Origin: Sclerodactyla briareus
Lineage: Eukaryota; Echinodermata; Holothuroidea; Dendrochirotida; Sclerodactylidae
Reading direction: 5' to 3'
Length of the DNA stretch: 64,000 nucleotides
Assembly: GCA_026419785.1 (NCBI GenBank)
Contig: JAODTK010000433.1
Location: 186,001-250,000 of the forward strand
The translations under genes were made by a program, and so were the position numbers. A model generated the notes under the pieces. The model saw only the letters and a list, made by a program, of their open reading frames with translations. It ran no database searches and was not told where the DNA came from. Positions 24,411 through 35,640 of the stretch are shown piece after piece. Within the stretch, counting starts at the first letter, position 1, and each line of letters begins with the position of its first letter.

Positions 24411-25289
24411 TTTTCACTAGATAGCCGGCGTAACATTAATTTGCCTACTATGGCTATACTACATATACACTCTCAGGAATATTGTTCCTGCACAATATTC
24501 AGGCTGGTATGGAGGGTTTCATGCGTAGTTGAGGTCTGAGTTGGGGTTAGTCGGATTGTGTGGTTATATTAGTGTAGGAGACTCATGGTTGGTAGAAGAA
24601 GCACGCAACGGATTCTCCACTGGAATGCCTGGTAGAAGGGTGAGCGTATAGCGCGGTCAACACTGTTACGAATAATGCGGACTGGATCCCTGAGATCGAC
24701 TATCCGATAACTTGAACGATAAGATGGTTGACCAATCAGGAGGATGTTAACACGCAACGTCACAATTTTTCAACAGCTCCCGCCGCTCCTAATCCAACTG
24801 TCTCATGAGCCTTTATCAATCCTATAGTGTGGACGCTACAATGTTATCAGTTGCGTTTTATTGCAATGGCTTCGCCATAAATATTCTTATCGTTACAATG
24901 TGACCATTCTATTTCAGAAGGTGGGTCGTTCACTGTTTACTGCATTCCCATGCGCCTACCGTCGACCCAATAAACGTTTGCACATATCGTTCAATTGGTC
25001 AGGATTGTAGATAATTACGTTCCTGTCACGTCCGTCTCATCATTACTTGCGCACCGCTCTAAAGGGATCATTCCACCTAACTGTGAGATTGGTGAATGTC
25101 CTCCATATGTTCCGAAACCTCACTCAACTGTTTGTCAACACCTATAGCCTTTCAGTGATTTCTAATCACATACTGAATCAGTTATTGTCGTAGTGAAATT
25201 TCTGTCGGTGAGTCGACAGCACCAGGATTATTATTACCTGGTCTCTTGCCAACATGAATAGTTCCGATATCGTACGCCTATGCATGAAT
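24411..25289. other. Unit-3-specific DNA, nothing recognised
   Basis: Occupies the place that in unit 2 holds the hAT-like element and the motif cluster. I found no match to those sequences and no coding or structural signature. Confidence 0.35.
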
Positions 25290-25862
25290 AGTTATATTTT
25301 CGACCAAACCCCGTCTCTCTTCGTTTAAATTCTTGTTGTCATCCGAGTCCTCATCCAGGATTTGAGAAACCTCTCTACTCCTCTCGACATAGGGGTTTAT
25401 TTCTCAACCGGCAATTAGGTGGCGTTCCCCCCCCTTTTTTCAGGTGGGTGATGATCCAGCCGGTATCTACGAACAATGCATAGGATTCCGTAGGATTAAC
25501 GTCGGAAATAGATTGTGTCTGCGAATGATCTTGACAGCTTTCCTGGAATTGCCAGTCATTTATTTTTTTATGCAAAAAGTGATATCTTAGTGTATAACCG
25601 ACTTATATAGAAAATAATTAATAAACATCGTTTGCAATATATTAAATTCGTAGCATATAAAATTCGCCATATAGCTCCAAACAGCTGCCATGGCATAAGT
25701 GGTTAGAATGAATTTCTACTTACTATCACGCTAATTTATATTGACCCAAGCGGCAGCCCTAGCTGGAATATTATTCAGCTCTTGTTTCCTATAGTATATC
25801 TACTGTATAGATTGTTCTTCACATTTGTATTCTTATTTCTCGTATTGGGGAGTCGGGCCATC

Positions 25863-25871
25863 AACTTGAAC
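25863..25871. repeat. Target-site duplication, left copy (AACTTGAAC)
   Basis: The identical 9-mer occurs at 26,922-26,930 directly after the (ATT)n tail. Unit 2 has a single CTTGAATCG at 15,708-15,716 in the same context, as expected for an unoccupied site. Confidence 0.8.
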
Positions 25872-26741
25872 TTCACTTCACCATGTTCATGCTAATGACC
25901 TGAAGATCTACCGTCGTATGTTCCCGGATATACTGCCGTCCTCTGGCCGAATTGAACTAATTTGTTATGGACGTAGGGAAATTGGAGGATAACAAACTCA
26001 TGGATGCCCTATTTGGGAACGTAAACAAGCTCATTCACGCTTCACATCGCGATTTTCCTAATCTCCAACTGATCTCCCATCCTTCGATTAAACAACAGTC
26101 TTATCACTCCCCTCAGAATGAAGCTTGCAATCTGGGTGCGTCCTGGACAGTCATCTCACTATGTCCCGATCGCGTCAATGGTATATGCCGGGATACTTCT
26201 TTGGTCTCCACATAATATTAGAATCAGACATCTGTTAGATCAGCGTAAAACCGAATTGCTGGTCCACACCTTTCCTCGTCCAACTCGACTGCTGCAACAG
26301 CCTTCTCTTTGGTATCCTGACGTGGATATATCGAAGCTCTAACGCTTACACAATTCTGCGCTCGTTAGTGCACCTGCGTGAAAAGTAATGTTCACATGAA
26401 CCCAGTCTCCGTCTACTCAACTGGCTGTCAGGACGTCAACACAGCTGCTGCTTCTCACCTACAAGTCGCACCTAATATACAGAATAACTTATCTGCTATA
26501 TACTGATAGATTAACTATAGACGTACTCTCGTTTCTCGGATGACGCCTCTCATCGCCCCTTCACATCGTCTGGAAGACATCCACATATGGCGACGAGCCT
26601 GCCATCGTTAATTCGACATAAAACCCCTCCAGTTCAACAGCTTGAAAAATATTTTTTTTATTCTAATATGTCATTGTTTTTATTTTCCGCCTCTCGCCGC
26701 TTTGTAAACCCTTTCGGGTTGTGAGGCGCTCTATATTATTA

Positions 26742-26782
<41 letters not shown>

Positions 26783-26921
26783 TATTCTTTTATTATTATT
26801 ATTATTATTACTAAATTATTTTGTGACTAAATATCTTATTATTAGTTTTATTATTAATTGATATTATTATTATTATTATTTTATATAATTATGTTTATTA
26901 TATTATTATTAGTATTACTTA
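25872..26921 (+). mobile_element. 5'-truncated CR1/L2-like LINE with (ATT)n tail
   Basis: The insertion starts inside the reverse-transcriptase catalytic block. Around 25,890 the frame reads HANDLKIY, corresponding to the family's F/Y-A-D-D-LKIY motif C with the first aspartate lost. Near 26,225 the frame IRIRHLLDQRKTELLVHTF matches the 'ARIR-FL-----LVHAFV-SRLDYCN' block, followed near 26,305 by PSLWYPDVDISKL (LLYG-P). Near 26,600 SLPSLIRHKT matches the C-terminal 'LP--IR---S---FK' region. The 3' end is TTTGTAAACCC...GGCGCTCTAT, then an (ATT)n-rich tail (26,733-26,921). The 9-bp target-site duplication and an empty paralogous site in unit 2 confirm it as one retrotransposition event, later than the unit duplication. 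It is coding-dead: truncated and frameshifted. Confidence 0.85.
26733..26921. repeat. (ATT)n microsatellite tail
   Basis: Imperfect ATT/TTA repeats interrupted by short A/T-rich stretches, forming the 3' tail of the LINE. Confidence 0.85.
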
Positions 26922-27719
26922 AACTTGAACCGTGAAGGTTTAGATCTTGAAGCCCTGCATTTTCAGTTTTGAGGTGTTGATTGTTAACTCACACTATAGA
27001 CTTGGTTGTAGAACGCACACATTATTTCAAATTATTAGGAATGGAGTAAGTATATGAAAAATTTTTTCAATATCTATGTAATACAGTAGGCTTGTCCGCA
27101 ATATCCCATCTTTGTTGAAAGTATATAGCTAACAAGTTAAAAGTTTGCCATTTTTTTGTTATACTTTGGCAAATTTCGCCATGACAGAGGTGGCCGGCCT
27201 GCGTAATAGGATGTATATCTACGTGACTGACGCATCAATATATAGTGCTATTATTATTAATGCAGTTCATGTCTTGTAGCTTATTATAACGTGCGCACAT
27301 CCCACAAACTCAAACCCACATAGTGGAAGTACTCATATCAATATCAATACAATTGGCAGGTCGAAATGTAGCGCCGCTTAGTCAATGATCAACATAATAT
27401 GCTATATTTAATAATTCAACACGAATTGTCAAACAAAGCATATGGAATGCTAGTTTGCTGTCAATTTTTATGCTAACCGATACGCCGTTTCATTAGCAAT
27501 CACCTCGCAGATATGACTACAAAGTACCACAATACTGAAAAGTAAAAAAATGTGTTTTTTGAGTCAAAGCATTGATAGACAGTGAATCGAATCTGTAACC
27601 AAACGCACACGGACGCCTCGACACGCAAACGCGAAAAACAGTGCTTCTGTGAGTTGGACAAACTAGGCTTGAATTAATACAATTGTGATTCAACTTATAT
27701 GCTCTAACCCCTAGCACTA

Positions 27720-28740
27720 ACCTCGCATATCCACAACAAGCAAGATTAATTAGATAGACTGAATCTCATTCAGGACGCATTTGTTTTTTCAAGAATTAAT
27801 GTTCACATATACTCCCATTTTTCTCCTCATAAATTCATTTTGATACTCGAGAAAAAAAAACCCCTTTTTTTGTGGGTGTGCATCATGTTAAACCTATCTT
27901 ATGCAAGAGATTCTTTCTTCTGATCACACTCTCGGGAACTGACTCGATCACTTGGCTGTGAGAGGCTTAGAGATTACCGAACTGATTATCTCGTAATGTC
28001 TTTCGAAGCACTACCTCGCATAACAACAAGCAAGATTAATTAAGGATAGACTGAAAAACCTAATTTTGTCAGGCATCTGTTTCATAAATAATTTTCAACT
28101 ATTCTCACATTTTTCTTCTCATAGATTTCCTTTGATACAGGGACTCAAGTGTGTAAATCGGGTTAAATAACCCTCTAATATTTTTTCCGGACAGTGGCTG
28201 ATTTTTATCTTGACTGACAAAAAGACCTTGAGTGTGTATCGGTTTAAACTCCATCTATGCAAGAGTATTTTTCTGAATCAAACTCTCGACCGAACTCGAT
28301 CACTTGGCTGTGAGAGGCTCAGAGATTAGCCGAATGATTATAGATCGTAATTATTTCGAAGACACCTCGCAAACCACAAACAAATATTTAATTAAATAGA
28401 CTGAACTAATTTTGTATAAAGCATCTGTTTCATAAATTAATTTCTCTTAACTTCTCTGAAGTGTGTATCGTGTAAAACCCTCGATCAGGTATATTTTCGA
28501 TCACTACCGGACCGAGAAGGGGGGTCGCATGAAGGAGGGAAAAAGAACCAACAAGAAAGGTTTAAGTGGAAAATAGGCCTCATTTCGTAATGAAGGCAAA
28601 TGTTGTTTCATAATTCAATTATGTCACAAACTAACCTTTCTCTTACATCATAAATTTCATTGATACAGGACTTGAGTATTTATATCGGGTTAATTCCATC
28701 TATGTATTTTTTTCTCCGGATCGGTTGATAAACGGTTTTT
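27720..28740. repeat. Module E, copy 3: degenerate tandem array, period about 290-355 bp
   Basis: Three to four units. Starts of the shared segment CCTCGCA.A..CACAA.CAA then TAATTA.ATAGACTGAA are at 27,720, 28,014 and 28,369, with a fourth weaker unit from about 28,560. Each also has GATCACTTGGCTGTGAGAGGCT (27,949 and 28,299) and CTC/TTGAGTGTGTATCGGGTTAA variants (28,145, 28,230, 28,455, 28,672). Unit 2 has a single copy of these parts and unit 1 a partial duplication. Copy number has therefore changed between the large units. Confidence 0.75.
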
Positions 28741-28769
28741 GTATCCTTGGCCGCCGAAGGCAAACGGAA

Positions 28770-30460
28770 TCTATGTAGTCCCGTCTCCGTGACGGCACTG
28801 AAAGCACGATTCTGAACGCAAAGTCCTGAAAAATTTCAACTTGGTAATATTGTGGCCTATGAGTATGAAAACCATATTGTTTTTTTGTGTAGTTTCAAAA
28901 TCATTTAGGGTCAAGAGGAGTCATTTTCCTGCAAAACTTGTAAGCACAATACTAAAAACGCGAATGCGTAATGGTTCAGACTTGGTCTTCGTGGTTGTCC
29001 ATATGGAGGACAAAGAGCCTATTGATTTTTGAGTTTCGAGGTCATTCAGATCAAACAGAATGGGGTGAAAAACTGTGACATTTTTCTGAACACTATACTA
29101 GTAATTACAAATGTCTATGGGGTTAATAACTGGTCTGTGAGATTGCCTATATAGTTTACAAGGATTGTATGGCGTTTGGTACATTCCGAGTCATTCGAGT
29201 CAACAACAGTGGCTGATTCCATATATATCTTTGTAACACATAACTAGTCAGAAAAAGGTCAACCAGGCTCATGCTGGCCTTGGGTTGCCATAATGGCAAA
29301 AGATGAGGATAGATTTTCAGTGTTAACCCAAGGTCATTTGAAGATCCTGGGGGGGTGAAAAACTGAAAACTTTTAAACAAGATAACTAGGGAATTCAAAT
29401 GTCTTCACATGGCTCCATACTTTTGGTTTCTAATCTTGCCCTACAACCAAGTATAATAATTCTGTCAACTTTGATAGTGTTCCACCTCCAAGTCCTTTAA
29501 TATCATAAGAGGTCAACCACCATAATAATTAATTTCAGTAATGCGAGATCTTTTTGAAGGAAAATATCAACATTGCTGATACTTGGCCTGTGGTTGCCCA
29601 TATAGAAAAAAATCCGATATCTGGCAGTGTCATTCCAAGGGCATTTGCGTAATGGGAGGTTGAACACTGAAAAACTCGTAATCAAAAAGACAACTAGAAA
29701 AACTATTGCCTATATGGTTCATATTTTGTGTATATTTCCTTACACAAAGTAACAAAAATTCTGTTTATTTTGAGGTATTCTGTTTATTTTGAGTCATTGA
29801 GATGAACAGAGGGTCGAACCTCATACATTTTTTGTAATGCGGTATCTTTTTTTCGAAGGACATATCTACATGGCTGATGCGTGGCACCTGGGGTTGTGCC
29901 CCATATAGACATGATATATCCCGATTCTTTCCCTGTCATCGAACGCATCATTTGCGGTCGAGTGAGGTCAAACATCGGAAACTTGTGAACATCAGAATTA
30001 GAGAAGCAAAGGCCTACAGGGCGATAGTTGGTCTGTAAATTGTCCATGAAGGGTCACGGAGTCTCTTGTTTCTGGCGTGGTTTTGAGATCATCTGCAGTC
30101 CAACAAATGTCAAACCATACATCTCTTTGTGTAGTGTGTTATTAATTGAGGAATGGGCTCGATCGGACTCAACTGGGTGCCCATAAAGGGTGGATAGTTC
30201 TTAGTCTGGGTAGCGTATTCCAAGGTTGTCATTTAAGGTAACAGAGTAGCGATTGCGGAATCGACTGGAAAATGAACAATATAATGCATGTTGTTCTCAA
30301 TACTATTGGGTGTCATTCCATTGAGGATGGGAAAAGAATGGTTGTGTGGGTAATGCACTATATATGTACAGTATCCGCTCAACTTGGTGTTATTCCATTT
30401 CCCAAGGTTATTTGTGGTAAACAGAGGTTGTACATAATCCAGAGACCTTTAGAAAGTGGA
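28770..30460. repeat. AGGTCA minisatellite, locus 2 (about 11 units)
   Basis: About eleven degenerate units of 135-165 bp. Core positions are near 28,907, 29,040, 29,190, 29,330, 29,490, 29,640, 29,795, 29,955, 30,095, 30,230 and 30,410. Each has a GTTGCCCATATGG-like stretch, a GAGGTCATTTGAGGTCAAACAGAGG-like core and a CTTGTAAACA.GATAACTAG-like stretch. The 10-bp-spaced half-site triplet is clear at 29,945-29,970 (GCATCA, CGGTCG, AGGTCA) and 30,405-30,430 (AGGTTA, TGGTAA, AGGTTG). Open frames here are chance products of the repeat. Confidence 0.75.
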
Positions 30461-32240
30461 ATTTGATGAGGTGAAGAAATTCAGCCAAATCTTCTTCAAT
30501 CAGAAGCCCCCCCCCCCGTCCCGCTTCAAACCACTTGCCTACATGTGTGTGATACTATACTATGCCTTTAATTGGCTGGCACCACCAACATTGGTCCCAA
30601 TTCCTAAAATAGATTCAATCTCTCAAGTTTGGATGTGGAGTAAATTAACAATAAACTTTTGTCTGCCAGTCAGAAAATCATTGGGAAATGTGCCCCGCAC
30701 TGGATACTCAGAGGTTTTGAAGGTGGCCCCTCTGTGTTTACCTTTTCAGAGTAACACTTCCTATAGCATGCAAAAAGCACACTCTCAGGATTGGAAACTT
30801 GCAGGCTGGACGACTATTGCGTATTATTAACAGTGATTCGTGGACAAGCCCTATGAGGGGATTAAATGTGGGGTGTGTAAAAAGCAGTGAGAGGGTAGTG
30901 AGTTAGTGTGTTTGGAGGGAAAAGAAGAAAACTTCTTCTTCCCGGTGCCTCTCTATTCTGGTTGTGGACGTCCACATAAAGTGACTGTATTCGGGAAAGT
31001 GGTTGCAGGATAATCCACCATTTTAAATAATTGGCGAAGGCATACTGGAGCCATCATTAACTGAGCCACAGTCATCATTCAGAAAGGTCTAATTAAAACA
31101 GTTCAATTTACGGCTTTGACTTAAACCAGTCCACTTATGGTGATGACTTTCGCTAAGTGATCCACGTATTTACTCTAGTGACTTCACCACGTTAGCCTAG
31201 CCTGCAGTCTGCAGACATCAAGTGACCGTCGCTGGGCAGCCCACCTTAACGATGAGTGGTGAACGGTATGAACATGGCTAGAGCACCTCCCAGCTAGGTT
31301 AGTCTAGGCCTTGGCCTCCAATCATATTCATAAACCTAGCCCACAACACTGATTAAATAGTTGTAGCCTAAGCACTTAGGTAATTTGATAAACCCAGTGG
31401 CGGAGGAACCGGAATGGCTGAGCTGACTGCTGAACCATTCCATTATCTTCTTCCTTTAGACATCTAAGTTGAGCAGAATATTAAACATCGCAGCGGGCCA
31501 CCCAGTCAAATCGCAATACAGTATGGAACTCGGTTGCTTCATCTCTTAAGTTCGTTATGCCTGAGATCGACATCTGCGAATCCCTGTAATCGGCCCGGTA
31601 TTTCCTGAAATTCTCAACAAGCGTTCCTCAATCCACCTAAATCATTGTATTTGATTCATTTCTCACTGTCCGTGTGCTCTTCCTCTCAATTCATTTTCAT
31701 TTCTCACGAGAAGGCCTGGGCCATCATACGCATGCTCCTGATATTTATATGTTGATATAAAATAGAGAGGTTTCAATATAATGTTCGAAAATGATTGAAG
31801 TTAAACCTGGAAACACATCCGCCTATTGCAGAGTCCTCAGCACTGTCCTTAAATCCTTGTGAAATTCAGTTTTCTGCCTTTGCACCATCTGCAGACTGCA
31901 TTTCTAAACCTCATCACTGGCCGCTTTCCAGAATAAGTCATAAAAGTAAAAGGCCTCGAATGCAGAATGGTGCGATTTTTTAGCCTAAAATTGCAGAAAT
32001 TGTCCTCGAACTTGGTAGAAAGGCCCAGTTACTTCAATTGCCGTCAGATGACCTTTCGACCTTGGTCAAAATCAACGGCCATCTCTTGCGTTTAGTTAAA
32101 TATGCAGTTTGAGTTGGGTTGAGTGGCTAACACATATCTTGCAGGGTTTGATATACGATCATCATGGTGCTGTTGTTAAATACACAAAACCTGGAGGTCA
32201 ATGCGCTGACAAAACAAACAACAAACGAAAACGATGGCCG
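30461..32240. other. Unit-3-specific DNA, no supported gene
   Basis: Contains a 124-codon plus-strand open frame (30,456-30,830) that I do not recognise; it spans a C10-11 run near 30,508 whose length is uncertain. CAGTGGCGGAGGAACCGG at 31,395-31,412 looks like a hAT-type terminal sequence, but I found no matching opposite end. The rest shows nothing recognisable. Confidence 0.35.
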
Positions 32241-33590
32241 ATGGTTAATTGGTTCCTCCGATCAGAGCAGTGCGACTGACTGCCGTGTTTTCAGGAGAAG
32301 AAGCAATGAGGTCACGTGGATGGGTCAGTGACGACTGATGACGGCAACATGTGTACAAACCACAGATTCGGAATATCGGAATATTTTAGTCCCTCATAGG
32401 GCATAATTGAGATTAGTTCCCATAGGGCCAAAACTGCGGTTTTCTTGAGTTGTGTAATCGTGAACCACTCTCCCAATTCACGTCGAAGCCCTTTGCCCAT
32501 ATCCTCATTACACCCACATCCCTGCACGTAGGTACGAGGGCATGCAGGGCACTACTGGTTAAAAAAAAAGTTAAATAGTCTAAATAGCTAAATAGAGAAA
32601 TGGACTGGAACACACAGTATTTTAAAAGCGATACGTACTGCAGTCCGCATCTCAGTCCTCCTAGAAAACCGAGGATGTTCCTCCACTTGAAACGCTTCCC
32701 CAGGACACGCGATGACTAATCCATGACCCCACCCCTCTCCGCCAAAAAAAACAACAGCCCTGGCTACGGCTCTGTCCGCATCAGCTACGTATTTATCAAT
32801 TAATGTTTCCCCCACTTTACCGTCTCATTCTAATATTACCGACACCTCCAGTACGGTACTCGTTCCTCGTCACGCCTTCCGTTATCGTCGGTAACCAGCC
32901 ATGGAACAGTGTGTACTTAGCTTCGTTCCTATTCCTTCCGTTCAATACAGTAGGCCAGGAAAGGTTTTGTAGCCTCGCTGTGGCTACAGTGGTATGGTGG
33001 TCTACGACCTATCCATAACTAATTAAATGACAACTATGCCAGTGTTTATTTGGGGGAGGAAATGGATTCAAATGATTCGTCAGTGATTATTAATGATAAG
33101 CTCTGCTCGGGGTTAAAGTGATGTTGTAACAAAAAGATAAATGTCCCATTGACCCTCAAATTTGAGTCTTCAACCCTCGGGACTGTCGTTATTTCTTACA
33201 CACGAACCAGCGAAACGAGAGCATGACGTTCCTACAACTAAGCAAATAAGGTGGACAAACAGACATATACATTACACAAACATATACTATACATATAAAT
33301 AACAGAAAAAAACATTGCCAAATGGTTCGAAAACATGTTTTCTCAATCATTTGTTAATTTGCTAATAACAATAGCAGTAGTTTTCATATTGTTACCGAGA
33401 ATATTACGACCAAACGAACTAAAAATGTTTGGTGTTTCCGAAAACTGTCTGCAAACGCTTTGAAAACACTGCTCGAACAAAGTTTTAGCATTTGAACGCT
33501 GATGGGTTCGAACGCTCAGTTGAAATGTTACGGGAACTTGTATGGCGTCGTACTCGCATTCGCTAACCGGAGAATATAAACGGAATAACC
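32240..33590. repeat. Module C, copy 3
   Basis: Partner of 17,680-19,060. On the minus strand, near 32,775-32,735, GCCGTAGCCAGGG followed by a T-run and a G-rich stretch resembles the GGCGTAGCCAGG end of hAT-type elements. Weak traces of the same are in copy 2 (about 18,155-18,185). Module C may therefore contain a very old DNA-transposon remnant. No coding frame is shared by the copies. Confidence 0.75.
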
Positions 33591-33989
33591 ATGATCCTTC
33601 TTTATTGGAGGAAGGACACTTATATTTTTGTCTCCCTTTGACTCAGCCGCGCGCACCTGTGACGCTCGAACAATTTGCAATAAGCCAGTTCGTAGTTCTG
33701 AGGTACATACTCACCACAGAACAGATCGGGGGAACAGACGCCATAGCATATCGTACGGCTTACTTTAAACTGTCACCGCTTTCGAGACGCAACCAATTCA
33801 CTCATGTTTCGGTGTTATTGTGATACGTATGGGGACAATATGTTAAAGTTTGTGATTGGCAGGCTTCGTTATTACGTTCAACGTCGAACTGCGGTCATTC
33901 CCTATGACCTTTGACACGATATAACTATCATCTCATTAACTGATAACTCTGAACAGGCTTATCTGACTAATCCATCTCGACAGTTACTT

Positions 33990-35230
33990 TCATGTCTCGA
34001 CATGTATTTGATAGTGCTTATACTGACCTCTTGATCTTCATATTCGGTCTCGATAATGGTATCTGTCCATTCCAATTCGTGAATTGCTTCTTTCCATGTG
34101 GCCTGTGACCCTTGCCGACTGTTCCACCGCCGCGTGTCTCATCACCGGCTATCTGGGATTGTTTATTTTGTGCATTTCATAGTCCTATATAAATGGACTA
34201 CCCTCGCATCCCCCGTAGTATATTATTATTATCATTTCACAGGTAAATATTACGGCGGATATTCAGCTGATGCCCTGTGTATCATTTGTTCTTTCGATTA
34301 ATGATGTATATAATAAGTAATTGGCAGACACATCAACGTTGTCTGCCATTCATCTCCATAGTTTTCTTTAATTGAGTATTTACCTCTGTCAGGCGCACTT
34401 TAATACATGTGAATATTATGTAATTGCCTCGCGGTCCTGCTTATATCCTGTGAGTTTATTTGTCATTCTTTTAATGTATTGTGATCTGTTATAGCCTTTT
34501 ACCTATAGTTACTAAGTTTAGCTGCACGGGGAATATCGCAAGGGATATTAACGCTTGTGAGCACCCCCTGTATTCAGACGTAAATGAAAAGGGGAACGAC
34601 GAGAAACTCTCTAACCCCTGTGACCGTAACTGAAAATAATTTCCTTCCAAGTTAGTGGACACAATTGCGCGAGTCAGGCCATGAGTCAGCAATTTAAGTT
34701 CCTTATATCTTATGTCGCTATACCCTGAGATATTTTAATGATTCAAGCGATTCTTGTCATCGATATGGATAACTTGGTTTTATTCTGTTCATAAATCATA
34801 CATAATCATAAAAAACAACGTTGAGCAATTGCCATGCTCTCTAGACTTACCTTATTACTAATTTTAATTGAAGAATGTGTTATGTTCTGCCACTCAGAAA
34901 CCACATTACAATCAATGCCTCCCAGCCCACAGTTGAATAATGTGGAAGAACCCTAATGTTATAGCCAAGTCTTTTTTTCCTTTTTATATCTACGGAAAGA
35001 CAAACACAGATATATGTTCGCAGCCCCGACTGCGTCCCCCCAACTACCCGATAAGAGTAGACGCCTACTCAATGCTCAATCCGTCCCCACATGTTTTTTA
35101 AAAAAAACCCATTTTTTTGTTTTTCACCTGTAGACCATTCATTGGGACAATTCTCTCATTAGCCGCAAAGCTCCACTGGCCATTCCTTTATACCTCGGTT
35201 ATTTTACCTGTTAATCTATGTGAGTTAAGA
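33990..35230. repeat. Module B, copy 3
   Basis: Joins the part seen in unit 2 (33,990-34,600 versus 19,690-20,390) to the part seen in unit 1 (34,440-35,230 versus 5,900-7,000). It is therefore the only place where the whole module can be read. Confidence 0.75.
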
Positions 35231-35640
35231 GAATGCCTTTCTTCCAGTGCGGCATTGTGACGATTGGCGACTACGTCTATTCCACCCGCCTCGCATGTAT
35301 CAATCACCGGCTATCTTGGATTGTTTATTTTGTGCATTTCATATTCCCATATGAATCTGCATCCACCATGTGTATATTATTATTACTCAAGTACATATTA
35401 CGCCGGGATATTCAGACGATGCCTTCTGTTATTATTTCGATCGTGGATTAATGATGTATATAATTAAATATCGCAGAGAACATAAACGTTGTGGCATTTA
35501 CCCATATTTTACGTTGATGGACTATTTACCTCCGACAGGCCCTCTTTAAATACATGTGAATATTATGTAATTACCTCGCGGCCTTCCATATTCAAAGTTG
35601 ATCTGAATTCTCTTGATATCTCTCGGAGTGGTATACCCTA
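35230..35640. repeat. Module B, extra partial copy
   Basis: A second B start immediately follows the first: CCTCGCATGTATCAATCACCGG (about 35,287), GGCTATCTTGGATTGTTTATTTTGTGCATTTCAT (about 35,308), TTAATGATGTATATAAT (about 35,450) and ATACATGTGAATATTATGTAATTACCTCGCGG (about 35,550). All match 34,131-34,430. Confidence 0.75.

Larger units (their letters stand above)
25290..27690. repeat. Module D, copy 3, interrupted by a LINE
   Basis: Matches module D copy 2 on both sides of the LINE: 25,290-25,862 with 15,170-15,690 and 26,931-27,690 with 15,716-16,600. Removing 1,050 bp of LINE plus one 9-bp duplicate restores colinearity. Confidence 0.8.
20670..35230. repeat. Large tandem unit, copy 3
   Basis: Order A (20,670-24,410), unit-specific (24,410-25,290), D (25,290-27,690, with a LINE inside), E tandem (27,720-28,740), AGGTCA minisatellite (28,770-30,460), unit-specific (30,460-32,240), C (32,240-33,590) and B (33,990-35,230). 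Offsets from copy 2 are 12.5 kb for A and 14.3-14.6 kb for C and B. The difference is accounted for by the hAT-like element in copy 2 and the LINE and longer repeat arrays in copy 3. Confidence 0.8.

Noticed and set aside
30456-30830. 124-codon plus-strand open frame
   Set aside because: No recognisable motif. It spans a long C-run of uncertain length and has no paralogue to test conservation.
31395-31412. CAGTGGCGGAGGAACCGG as the start of another hAT-like element
   Set aside because: No inverted partner end or flanking duplication found within several kb.
32735-32785. GGCGTAGCCAGG-like end in module C as a separate transposon
   Set aside because: Only one end is recognisable and it is shared by two array units, so at most an ancient remnant.
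34131-35370. Similar short peptides (…WIVYFVHFI…) encoded by module B copies as a conserved exon
   Set aside because: Similarity is equally strong at silent positions and the frame is lost on both sides, so it reflects DNA duplication rather than coding constraint.
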